Shown here piece by piece: positions 1 to 6,365 of a stretch of DNA of 10,121 bases. The stretch spans positions 1 to 10,121 of the forward strand of contig JAGCWY010000019.1 in NCBI GenBank assembly GCA_017961625.1, read 5' to 3'. The notes beneath the pieces were generated by a model, which saw only the letters and a list, made by a program, of their open reading frames with translations, did no database searches and had not been told where the DNA came from. The stretch is from Ruminococcus sp. Lineage in GTDB: Bacteria; Bacillota; Clostridia; Oscillospirales; Ruminococcaceae. The position numbers and the translations under genes are program-made. Every line of letters begins with the position of its first letter. Position 1 is the stretch's first letter.

Positions 1-1
1 A

Positions 2-271
2 ACACTTAAGGAAATCGCATTCTGGATGATACTGGTCCCGGCAGGGCTCGTGATAATCCCGAACATCCTCGTTCCGTTTGACCATTGGTGCTCCGGAACG
101 CACGAGTTCTCACCGGAAGCCCGGTATCAGCGTAAGCTCCGCCGGGAGCTGCGGCACTGGACAGGCATTATGGTCTGCACGGATCCTGAGTGGGAGCCGG
201 AGGATTATGCGTATGCTAAGAGAAAAGTTAATATGCTCCGGGAAGAGCTGGGGAAGGATGTGAAAAGTTGA
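2..271 (+). CDS. Small membrane-anchored protein, 5'-partial
   Basis: The reading frame is open to the left edge, so the gene probably begins outside the window. An ATG at 26 is a possible start, but the only purine-rich stretch before it (AAGGA, 8-12) is a rather distant 13 bases away. The visible part begins with a hydrophobic run (roughly IAFWMILVPAGLVIIPNILV) that would form one membrane segment. It is followed by a charged soluble tail of about 60 residues with an EWEPEDYAYAKRKVNMLREEL helix-like end. The topology resembles small single-pass phage proteins, but I do not recognise the family. Its TGA overlaps the TTG start of the next gene, which suggests translational coupling. A function cannot be assigned. 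Confidence 0.55.
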   Translation, partial: TLKEIAFWMILVPAGLVIIPNILVPFDHWCSGTHEFSPEARYQRKLRRELRHWTGIMVCTDPEWEPEDYAYAKRKVNMLREELGKDVKS

Positions 272-1629
272 TAAGTGATTACATAAAAGCTTCTTACACA
301 TTCAAGGAAGTCTATGCACTTCAGAAGCTGCCTCTCGAAACTAAGATCAGGATATCTGTAGAAGTTCTGCGGCAAGCTTTTGAACTAAGCAAGCATAATA
401 TAGCTCTTGCTTTCAGCGGCGGCAAGGATTCACAGGTCGTTGCAGATCTGGCAGAGAGATATCTCCCTGAGTATTTTCCGAAGATGCTATGTATATTCGG
501 TAATACCGGGATTGAATTTCCGGAAAGCTTGAAATTTGCCCGTGAATACGGGAAAGAGCACTTCGGAGAACGTTTCCATGAGACAGAACTTTCACGACTG
601 GAAGAAGACGAACTGAGGTATGATTTTGCAAGGCAGATAGTAGCTGAGCTTGAAGAGGAGGGAAGTCTTGAAGAGATCCTGAAACCTGACGGAAAACTCA
701 AAGGGCAGAAGGCTCTTGTTGAAGCGGCTCTGAAACGTGGCTATTCCCTGAATTCTCAAAACTGTTTCTTCAAAGGTCAGCGCAAGACATTTGCTTACTG
801 CGTGGAGCAGTATGGTGCTCCTCTACTCGGCAAGGCGACAAGTAAGCTGGATGCTCACAGGATTAACATTGAATGCTTCTTGAAGTATTCTGCGTCGGTC
901 ACAGGCAAAGAAGAGCTTAAAGAGTATTACGACATCCTGAGGGAGTGTAAGTTCTCACAGCATTGCTGCAAGCTCCTGAAAAAAGAACCGTCAGAACGCA
1001 AGCAGGCGGAGCTTGATGTAGATGTAATAGTAAAAGGGCTTATGGCAGCGGAAAGCCGATCTCGACTTACAAGCATTGCTACCAGAGGACATATCTTTGA
1101 AAGCCATCGTCCGCATATCAACAATGACAAGGACGGCTTCTATCATGTGAATCCGATAGCATTATGGACAGATGATGATGTGTGGGCGTACTTGAAACAA
1201 CACGGCTGCAAATATTCTCCGCTATATGATATGACCTATAAAGCTGCGGACGGATCAGTCCAGCATATCAAGCGGAACGGCTGTATAATGTGCGGCACCG
1301 ATATACAGTTCAAGGATAATCATCTGGCTATCCTCAGACAGACACATCCGAAAGCATGGGAAAGCTGTATGAACCATTTCGGCTATGCAGACGAGCTCTA
1401 CAAGCTGTTCCGACTGAAAAAGAACAAATACATCCTTGATAGCTTTACCGATGACGGTACAAAGGCAAGAATGATAGAACGATTCGGGAGCACTGACAGA
1501 CTTCTAAGAGATAGGCCGTGCGCTTACGATGACATGGGAAACCTTGTAGATCTAACAGGAACAGGCCTTGAAAATGAGTACGATGCTGAGGTAATGATAT
1601 CCCCTGACGGACAGCTCAGCATGATATAA
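268..1629 (+). CDS. PAPS reductase-like / adenine nucleotide alpha-hydrolase fold protein
   Basis: This 453-aa protein has the PP-loop signature SGGKDS at residues 50-55. The motif binds the pyrophosphate of ATP or PAPS in the phosphoadenosine-phosphosulfate reductase / ATP-pyrophosphatase superfamily. A strand plus 'GNTGIEFPES' follows, matching the 'DTGxEFPE' element of phage PAPS-reductase-like proteins. A Cys-Cys pair (233-234, in SQHCCKLLKKEP) and a CxxC (339/342, NGCIMCG) are the usual metal or Fe-S ligands of DndC-like and phage members. The WTDDDVWAYLKQH segment is the typical C-terminal reductase-domain helix. It is longer than enzymatic CysH (about 240 aa), with a charged insertion around residues 115-165. 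The start is TTG at 268, with AAGGA at 254-258 nine bases upstream, overlapping the previous stop codon. No dndB/D/E neighbours are present, so phosphorothioation is not supported. Nucleotide-dependent sulfur chemistry or base modification is possible but unproven. Confidence 0.85.
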   Translation: MISDYIKASYTFKEVYALQKLPLETKIRISVEVLRQAFELSKHNIALAFSGGKDSQVVADLAERYLPEYFPKMLCIFGNTGIEFPESLKFAREYGKEHFGERFHETELSRLEEDELRYDFARQIVAELEEEGSLEEILKPDGKLKGQKALVEAALKRGYSLNSQNCFFKGQRKTFAYCVEQYGAPLLGKATSKLDAHRINIECFLKYSASVTGKEELKEYYDILRECKFSQHCCKLLKKEPSERKQAELDVDVIVKGLMAAESRSRLTSIATRGHIFESHRPHINNDKDGFYHVNPIALWTDDDVWAYLKQHGCKYSPLYDMTYKAADGSVQHIKRNGCIMCGTDIQFKDNHLAILRQTHPKAWESCMNHFGYADELYKLFRLKKNKYILDSFTDDGTKARMIERFGSTDRLLRDRPCAYDDMGNLVDLTGTGLENEYDAEVMISPDGQLSMI

Positions 1630-1633
1630 AAAA

Positions 1634-1653
1634 TCCCTTGCCAAAGCAAGGGA
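1634..1653 (-). terminator. Hairpin with terminator polarity on the reverse strand
   Basis: TCCCTTGC (1634-1641) and GCAAGGGA (1646-1653) form a perfect 8-bp stem with a CAAA loop. On the + strand it is preceded by an A-tract and followed by AAAAGAG, so there is no U-tract. Read on the - strand, the stem is followed at once by a run of T (complement of the A-tract at about 1627-1633), the normal form of an intrinsic terminator. It could stop antisense transcription into the PAPS-like gene, or act as a processing or stability hairpin at the 3' end of that gene's mRNA. Confidence 0.5.
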
Positions 1654-1706
1654 AAAGAGAAATAAAAAAATAATTCACACAGACATTTTACCACGAAAGG
1701 AGAAAA

Positions 1707-1868
1707 ATGTCAATGAGTACATACGAAAAAGCAGCTTGCCTGCTTGCAAAGCTCTATCTGATAAGGAGACCGGATGTCAGCTCTATGGAGATCGAGGACA
1801 TCATTGCAAAGGCAAGTCCGGCGGAGATAGACTTTTATTATAGCAAAATCATAAAGGAGGTCACATGA
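1707..1868 (+). CDS. Small conserved-looking hypothetical protein (53 aa)
   Basis: This short gene has a strong ribosome binding site (GAAAGGAG, 1695-1702) and an ATG at 1707. It encodes about 53 residues beginning MSMSTYEKAACLLAKLYLIR, probably two or three helices, with an acidic middle (MEIEDIIAK) and no cysteine pair or membrane segment. Its TGA ends one base before the next start, and the next gene's AAAGGAGG site lies inside its last codons, so the two are probably translated together. I do not recognise the family. The position directly ahead of the recombination block suggests an accessory role there, but this is only context. Confidence 0.65.
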   Translation: MSMSTYEKAACLLAKLYLIRRPDVSSMEIEDIIAKASPAEIDFYYSKIIKEVT

Positions 1869-1869
1869 T

Positions 1870-2496
1870 ATGTGCGTAAACAAAGAAACAGCTCTGACAA
1901 TCCAGCCGGAGCAGGTCACAGAAATAATGGCAAAGCCGCAGGGGGGATTTATTGAAAGCTTCCGAGAGAGCTATAAGCTTGCAAGCGTGTTCGCTAAGTC
2001 GTCACTTGTTCCACAGCAGTATCAGGGAAAGACTGAGGACTGTGCAATCGCAGTCGATATGGCTGAGCGTATGGGTGTAACACCACTTATGGTGATGCAG
2101 AACCTTTATGTCGTTAAGGGTAAGCCTTCATGGAGCGGACAGGCTTGCATGAGCTTTATAAAAGCTAAGTACGGTGATGCGATGCCGATTTACACAGGAG
2201 AGCGAGGAACAGATTCACGAGGATGTTATGTGCGAGCGAAACTGCCTGACGGTGAAATCATAGAGGGAACAGAGGTCACTATTGCCATGGCAAAAGCTGA
2301 GGGCTGGATGAATAACAGCAAGTGGAAGAATATGCCCGAGCAGATGCTTGCTTACCGTGCTGCAGCGTTCTTTGCAAGAGTATACTGTCCCGAAATACTA
2401 ATGGGAGTGCAGGTTGAGGGAGAGGTTGAGGACAGTGAACGTCCGCAGCCACAGAAAGCACCTGATCCGTTTGTAATATCAAATATAGAGGAGTAA
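1870..2496 (+). CDS. RecT-like single-strand annealing protein (phage recombination)
   Basis: This 208-aa protein belongs to a widespread phage family recognised by LVPQQYQGK (46-54), the block VMQNLYVVKGKPSWSGQ (75-91), a middle EVTIAMAKAEGW segment (135-146) and YRAAAFFARVYCPEILMG (162-179). The family is usually annotated as RecT-like or as hypothetical. Its genes sit beside exonucleases and SSBs, and a role in annealing complementary single strands is inferred from distant RecT/Red-beta similarity. The N-terminus is short and the C-terminus is an acidic, proline-rich tail. The ATG at 1870 follows AAAGGAGG (1853-1860) by nine bases. An ATG at 1865 hits a stop after four codons. The neighbours (SMC-like ATPase, PD-(D/E)XK nuclease, SSB) support a recombination role. 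The call would fall if profile comparison showed no link to RecT. Confidence 0.65.
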   Translation: MCVNKETALTIQPEQVTEIMAKPQGGFIESFRESYKLASVFAKSSLVPQQYQGKTEDCAIAVDMAERMGVTPLMVMQNLYVVKGKPSWSGQACMSFIKAKYGDAMPIYTGERGTDSRGCYVRAKLPDGEIIEGTEVTIAMAKAEGWMNNSKWKNMPEQMLAYRAAAFFARVYCPEILMGVQVEGEVEDSERPQPQKAPDPFVISNIEE

Positions 2497-2502
2497 ATAA
2501 TT

Positions 2503-3936
2503 ATGAGAACTACAAAAATCAAAATCAAGAACCTTTTTGGAATAACTGAAACAGAACTTGACGGACGTTCCGTTGAGATAACAGGGGCTAACGGAGTTGG
2601 AAAGACCTCCGTTATCGATGCTTTCCGGTATGCACTGACAAATCAGTCTGACCGCAGTATAATCGTTCATGAAGGGGAGAAAGAGGGCGAGATCATTATC
2701 GAGACCGACACTGGTCTGAGCATAGACCGCCGCAAGCGTACTGAGCAAGCAGACTATAAGTCTATCAAGGAGAACGGCAGAGAAGTGATGTCACCGGAGA
2801 GCTTCTTGAAACAGCTTTTTTCACCGCTTCAGCTTGATCCGGTAGCATTTACCTTAATGAGCACAAAAGAGAAAAATCGAGCCATTCTCGACCTTGTAGA
2901 GTTTGACTGGGATCTTAACTTTATCAATGAAAAATTCGGAGAGATACCTTCGTGGGTGAACTATGATCAGAATATACTCGAAGTGTTGAGTGATATGCAG
3001 GCTGAGAACGGTGAATGGTTCAAGGAACGTCAAAACATCAATCGTGACATCAGGAACGAGACAGCTTTCATTCAGGACATTGCGAAAGATATTCCGGAAC
3101 ATTACCAGGCTGACAAGTGGGAAACATATGACCTCGGAGCAGCGTACAAGAAACTTGAACAGATAAAGGAGCACAACAGCCGCATCGAACGTGCAAAGCT
3201 TTTCCGTAGTAATTACGATGCGAAGCTCAGAAAACTCGAAGCCGATAAGATGATAGCGATATCATCCGAGGAAAAGGCAATAGCCGCAGAGCGTGAAAGT
3301 TTGTTCACAGGTATCGAACGCATGAAAGCGGAAATAAAAGCCTCAGAAGAAAAGATATCCGGACTTGCTGGCAAGCTTGAAGATAAAAAAGCACTTGCTG
3401 AAAGTCGATACAACGAAGCCAAGACTAAGCTTGATGCTGATATGAGTGTTGCTGACGAGTATATGGACAAGCAGCCGCTCGACTGCACTGAGCTTCAGAA
3501 CGAGATAAACGATGCTGAGGCTATGATGCGTCACCTCAACGAATACAAGCGTATGAAGGATATGCAGGAGAAGGTTGAGAAACTTCAGAAGACTTCTGAG
3601 GAGTATACAAGAAAGATTGAGCTTGCAAGGGTACTCCCTGGCACTATCCTCGAAAACGCTCATATTCCGATAGAAGGCCTCACGGTCAAAGACGGTATAC
3701 CGCTTATCAACGGATTGCCGGTCTCAAATCTTTCTGAAGGTGAACAGCTCAGCCTTTGCGTAGATGTCGCCCTCTCGAAACCTAACGGCTTGCAGATTAT
3801 CCTCATTGATGGCACTGAAAAACTGACCTCTGAGAACCGTGAAAAGCTGTATAGTAAGTGTAAGGAAAAAGGCGTTCAGTTCATTGCAACAAGAACTACA
3901 GACGATACAGAAATGAAGGTGGCATATCTTGAATAA
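2503..3936 (+). CDS. SMC/SbcC/RecF-like AAA ATPase of a phage recombination module
   Basis: This 477-aa protein has an N-terminal Walker A motif GANGVGKTS (28-36) after a first strand that begins IKIKNLFG, as in SbcC/RecF/Rad50-type ATPases. Residues of roughly 205-370 are highly charged and heptad-like (runs of K/E/A, e.g. AEIKASEEKISGLAGKLEDK), predicting an antiparallel coiled coil. The ABC signature is LSEGEQ (410-415) and the Walker B strand is IILID with D436, followed by GTEKL. This head-coil-head layout is a shortened SbcC, similar in plan to phage T4 gp46. Such proteins partner with a nuclease to open or resect DNA ends; here the partner is plausibly the PD-(D/E)XK protein encoded immediately downstream. 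There is no zinc-hook CxxC in the coil, so dimerisation by hook is not supported. The start ATG follows GAGGAG at 2488-2493. Confidence 0.9.
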   Translation: MRTTKIKIKNLFGITETELDGRSVEITGANGVGKTSVIDAFRYALTNQSDRSIIVHEGEKEGEIIIETDTGLSIDRRKRTEQADYKSIKENGREVMSPESFLKQLFSPLQLDPVAFTLMSTKEKNRAILDLVEFDWDLNFINEKFGEIPSWVNYDQNILEVLSDMQAENGEWFKERQNINRDIRNETAFIQDIAKDIPEHYQADKWETYDLGAAYKKLEQIKEHNSRIERAKLFRSNYDAKLRKLEADKMIAISSEEKAIAAERESLFTGIERMKAEIKASEEKISGLAGKLEDKKALAESRYNEAKTKLDADMSVADEYMDKQPLDCTELQNEINDAEAMMRHLNEYKRMKDMQEKVEKLQKTSEEYTRKIELARVLPGTILENAHIPIEGLTVKDGIPLINGLPVSNLSEGEQLSLCVDVALSKPNGLQIILIDGTEKLTSENREKLYSKCKEKGVQFIATRTTDDTEMKVAYLE

Positions 3937-4720
3937 GCTCACATCAGATAATTATTTTTCTCAGGAAAACGAGCTGCTCTATATGGGCAGCTCACAGTTC
4001 AAGAATTTCCAGAAATGTGAGGCTTCCGCTTTAGCGGAACTTCGTGGGGAATATAAACGTGATGTTACTGATGCACTGCTTGTAGGATCTTATGTAGATG
4101 CACATTTCGAGGGGACACTTGATATCTTCAAGGCTCAACATCCGGAGATTTTCAAGAAAGACGGCGAGCTGAAAGTTCAGTATAAGCAGGCTGAGAAAAT
4201 GATACAGAGAGCCGAGCGTTCAGAACTGTTCATGCAGTTCATGTCCGGCGAAAAGCAGGTCATTATGACAGGCGAGATCGCAGGAGTTCCGTTCAAGATC
4301 AAGATAGACAGCTACGTACCCGGAAAGTGCATCAACGACCTGAAAACTATCAAGGATTTCCAGCTTATATGGAACCCTGAAAAGAAGCAGCGACAGCATT
4401 TCATCAATTACTGGGGATATGATATACAAGGTGCGATATATCGTGAGATAGTACGACAGAACACCGGAAAGACACTGCCGTTTTTTATATCGGCTGTCAC
4501 CAAAGAAGCGGAGCCGGATCTTGACGTGCTCTGGGTGCCTGACGATGATCTTGATAGTGCTCTTGAGGTAGTAACGAGCCTTGCACCGAGATTCCAGAAG
4601 CTGAAAAGCGGAGAGTTGGAGCCTCAGCGCTGCGGCCATTGTGATTATTGCAGATTTACTAAGATTCTGACGGCACCACGAAACTATCATGAGGACTGCG
4701 AGGTGTACGAAGTTGAGTAA
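3929..4720 (+). CDS. PD-(D/E)XK exonuclease (DUF3799 / exodeoxyribonuclease VIII-like)
   Basis: This 263-aa phage nuclease has the core motif D127 (KIKIDSY) and D137-L-K139 (INDLKTIKD), the D...DxK arrangement of PD-(D/E)XK enzymes of the RecE/YqaJ/DUF3799 type. A helix with Y/Q residues follows (YWGYDIQGAIYREIV), as in RecB-like nucleases. The N-terminal MGSSQFKNFQKCEASALAEL is typical of Cas4/AddB/DUF3799 proteins. C30 plus C235/C238/C241 (CGHCDYC) and perhaps C257 could coordinate a metal or Fe-S cluster. It probably degrades one strand of duplex ends to feed the RecT-like annealing protein, powered or organised by the upstream ATPase. The start is TTG at 3929 with GAAGGTGG (3915-3922) six bases before it, overlapping the ATPase stop by eight bases. 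The next ATG (3983) would remove the conserved N-terminal helix region. Confidence 0.88.
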   Translation: MNKLTSDNYFSQENELLYMGSSQFKNFQKCEASALAELRGEYKRDVTDALLVGSYVDAHFEGTLDIFKAQHPEIFKKDGELKVQYKQAEKMIQRAERSELFMQFMSGEKQVIMTGEIAGVPFKIKIDSYVPGKCINDLKTIKDFQLIWNPEKKQRQHFINYWGYDIQGAIYREIVRQNTGKTLPFFISAVTKEAEPDLDVLWVPDDDLDSALEVVTSLAPRFQKLKSGELEPQRCGHCDYCRFTKILTAPRNYHEDCEVYEVE

Positions 4721-5267
4721 TCAGGATGAAAAGAAAGATTTTATGAAAAAAGTCACAGTACTAATCGATACACGGGAGCAGGTGAACGGACATATCACAT
4801 CAGCGCTTACAGCTCTCGGAGTGATGTTTGAGAGTAGGAAACTTGACTATGGAGACTACAGCTTCATAGCCGAAGGAAAAGACTTCTCGCACTCCTGCGT
4901 TATCGAGCGCAAGGCAAAGATAGACGAGCTATACGGTAACGTTACAAGCGACCGTGAACGTATTGAAAAGGAGCTTGATACAATAAGCCGGAACGCTGTG
5001 CAGTGTACGCTTTTGCTCGAAGGTTGTAAGGGCTGGGATCATCTGAAGGAGTTTCAGATCTCCGAGGCCGGAGCGGAGAAGCAAGGGCGGAAAGTTCGCA
5101 ACATCGGTGCTACTGTGTATGGGACATTGCAGTCATGGCGCTGTGGTAATCGTTACCGTTTCGATGTTGAGTTCATGCCGGACGAGAAAAAGTCTGCCTT
5201 TAAAATGCTGGAGCTCTTCTATTGGTTCTGGCATAACTACAAGGCGCAGACAGCTCCCAGAAAGTAA
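4713..5267 (+). CDS. ERCC4/XPF-type structure-specific nuclease
   Basis: This protein (184 aa from the chosen start) carries the full ERCC4 nuclease motif set: LIDTREQ (17-23), GD (47-48, in DYGDYSF) and ERKAKID (65-71). These correspond to the GDx(n)ERKx3D active site of XPF/MUS81/Hef nucleases. The (HhH)2 DNA-binding domain and helicase domain of eukaryotic and archaeal relatives are absent, as is usual in phage versions. Expected substrates are branched or flapped DNA, consistent with processing recombination intermediates from the block upstream. Start choice: TTG 4713 overlaps the previous stop and has GAGGTG at 4700-4705 seven bases upstream, the same style as two other genes here. ATG 4743 gives a compact start (MKKVTVLIDTRE) but a poorer ribosome site. 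An ATG at 4689 has none. Confidence 0.87.
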   Translation: MSNQDEKKDFMKKVTVLIDTREQVNGHITSALTALGVMFESRKLDYGDYSFIAEGKDFSHSCVIERKAKIDELYGNVTSDRERIEKELDTISRNAVQCTLLLEGCKGWDHLKEFQISEAGAEKQGRKVRNIGATVYGTLQSWRCGNRYRFDVEFMPDEKKSAFKMLELFYWFWHNYKAQTAPRK

Positions 5268-5269
5268 AT

Positions 5270-5509
5270 ATGGGCAAGAAGATACAGTATGACCAAGCGC
5301 TGAACATGGCAAGAATCACACCTTGTGATTCAATTTATGCAAAAGATAATCCTTACGGGTATAAGATAAACGTAAATCATCCTAAAATACTGCCATTGTA
5401 TCAGCGCTATAAGGCAAAGGTAGGTGAAGTGATCCTATCTGACTCTCAGCGGAGACACTTTGAATTACTTATTTTTGAACTGATCGAAAGGAAAAATCGT
5501 AATGAATAA
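5270..5509 (+). CDS. Hypothetical protein between nuclease and SSB (79 aa)
   Basis: This small basic protein starts two bases after the ERCC4 nuclease stop and overlaps the SSB start by eight bases, so it is locked into the recombination operon. Sequence features are an internal PYGYKINVNHPKILPLYQRYK stretch and a C-terminal amphipathic helix ending LLIFELIERKNRNE. There is no cysteine pair, nucleotide-binding motif or membrane segment. The ribosome site is weak (AGAAAG about eight bases upstream), which fits coupling to the upstream gene. I do not recognise a family. A role as an adaptor to the nuclease or SSB is suggested only by position. Confidence 0.7.
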   Translation: MGKKIQYDQALNMARITPCDSIYAKDNPYGYKINVNHPKILPLYQRYKAKVGEVILSDSQRRHFELLIFELIERKNRNE

Positions 5510-5963
5510 AGTTATTTTGATAGGCAGGCTTACAGCGGATCCAGAACTCAGACAGTCTCAGAGCGGAATTTCTTCATGCAGATTTACTGTTGCTGTTGAC
5601 AGAAAGTTTGCTGATAAGAACAGCGGTGAAAGACAGGCTGATTTTATTACCTGTATAGCATGGAGGCAGACCGCAGAGTTCGTTTCTCACTACTTCAGCA
5701 AGGGCAAGATGATCGGAATAGAGGGGGCGCTCCGCAATAACAACTATCAGGACAGAAATCATCCCGACGTTACACACTATGCTATGGATGTGCTCGTTGA
5801 TAATGTTGAGTTCGTAGGAGGGAAGTCTGAAAGCGGTAATAACTCACCAACTTCTACTCAGCAGCAAGCTCCTCAGTCACAGCCGCAGAATAATGAAAGT
5901 ATGTCTTACGGCAGCCTCAGCGATTTTGAGGAGATCCTCAGCGACGGCGATGTTCCCTTTTAA
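5502..5963 (+). CDS. ssb: Single-stranded DNA-binding protein
   Basis: This 153-aa protein has a classic bacterial-type SSB OB-fold. It starts MNKVILIGRLTADPELR, continues with FTVAVDRK and FITCIAWRQTAEFVSHYFSKGKMIGIEG, and ends the fold near YAMDVLVDNVEFVGGK. A glutamine/serine-rich linker (about 112-138) leads to an acidic tip ending DGDVPF, the peptide that recruits partner proteins such as RecO, PriA, ExoI or a phage recombinase. It is expected to coat single strands exposed at the origin and during end resection. The ATG lies within the end of the preceding gene, with GAAAGGA at 5486-5492 as ribosome site. It is shorter than chromosomal SSB of about 170 aa, as is common for phage copies. 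Confidence 0.96.
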   Translation: MNKVILIGRLTADPELRQSQSGISSCRFTVAVDRKFADKNSGERQADFITCIAWRQTAEFVSHYFSKGKMIGIEGALRNNNYQDRNHPDVTHYAMDVLVDNVEFVGGKSESGNNSPTSTQQQAPQSQPQNNESMSYGSLSDFEEILSDGDVPF

Positions 5964-5996
5964 AATTAACACAATAAAAAATGGAGGTAAAAAATA

Positions 5997-6365
5997 ATGA
6001 ATGAAGCAAAAAGTATTCTTGAAATGGCGCAGGGCGCTATCATGGAGCAGGTCAATGTGGAGGTCAGCAGGATAGTTGACAATATCCTTGACCCGAACAC
6101 TGATGCAAAGAAGAAAAGGCAGCTGGTGCTGACAGTCGACTTTACTCCGAGCAGTGACAGATCCGCAGTTGTAGTAAGTGCAACTGCAAAGAGTAAGCTT
6201 CTTCCGAATAATGCTATACAGACAACGCTTTATGTTGGAGCTGATGCATCCACAGGAGAGGTGCAGGCAGTTGAAATGGTGCCTCAGATACCAGGACAGC
6301 AGGGATTTGACGGCTCAATTCAGCAGGAACCTAAAATAATGAAGATTGCAGGAGGAATGAGATAA
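5997..6365 (+). CDS. Phage 'replication terminator protein' family member
   Basis: This 122-aa protein matches in plan the small phage family commonly labelled 'replication terminator protein'. It has an N-terminal helix (NEAKSILEMAQGAIMEQVNVEV), then NILDPNTDAKKKRQLVLTVDFTPSSDR, where the 'DPNTDxKKxRxI' element is diagnostic. Alternating strands follow, then a C-terminal PGQQGFDG tail. The name is inherited from database annotation. I see nothing resembling the Bacillus Tus/RTP fold and would not infer fork arrest from it. A strong site (GGAGGT, 5983-5988) precedes the ATG after a 33-base gap from ssb. Its TAA overlaps the next ATG, and the two genes form a conserved pair in many Bacillota phages, so they probably act together. 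Confidence 0.75.
   Translation: MNEAKSILEMAQGAIMEQVNVEVSRIVDNILDPNTDAKKKRQLVLTVDFTPSSDRSAVVVSATAKSKLLPNNAIQTTLYVGADASTGEVQAVEMVPQIPGQQGFDGSIQQEPKIMKIAGGMR

Noticed and set aside
321..701. Reverse-strand open frame of 126 codons opposite the PAPS-like gene
   Set aside because: It is serine/arginine-rich, the usual product of reading a glutamate/leucine-rich gene backwards. It has no motif, and the forward gene is unmistakable.
268..1629. DndC of a DNA phosphorothioation system
   Set aside because: The PP-loop and cysteine pattern are shared with many phage PAPS-reductase-like proteins, and no dndB, dndD or dndE homologue is next to it. The ATPase at 2503 belongs to the recombination block.
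4689..4712. ATG 4689 as the start of the ERCC4 nuclease
   Set aside because: There is no ribosome site upstream, and the added residues are the out-of-frame shadow of the preceding nuclease's C-terminus.
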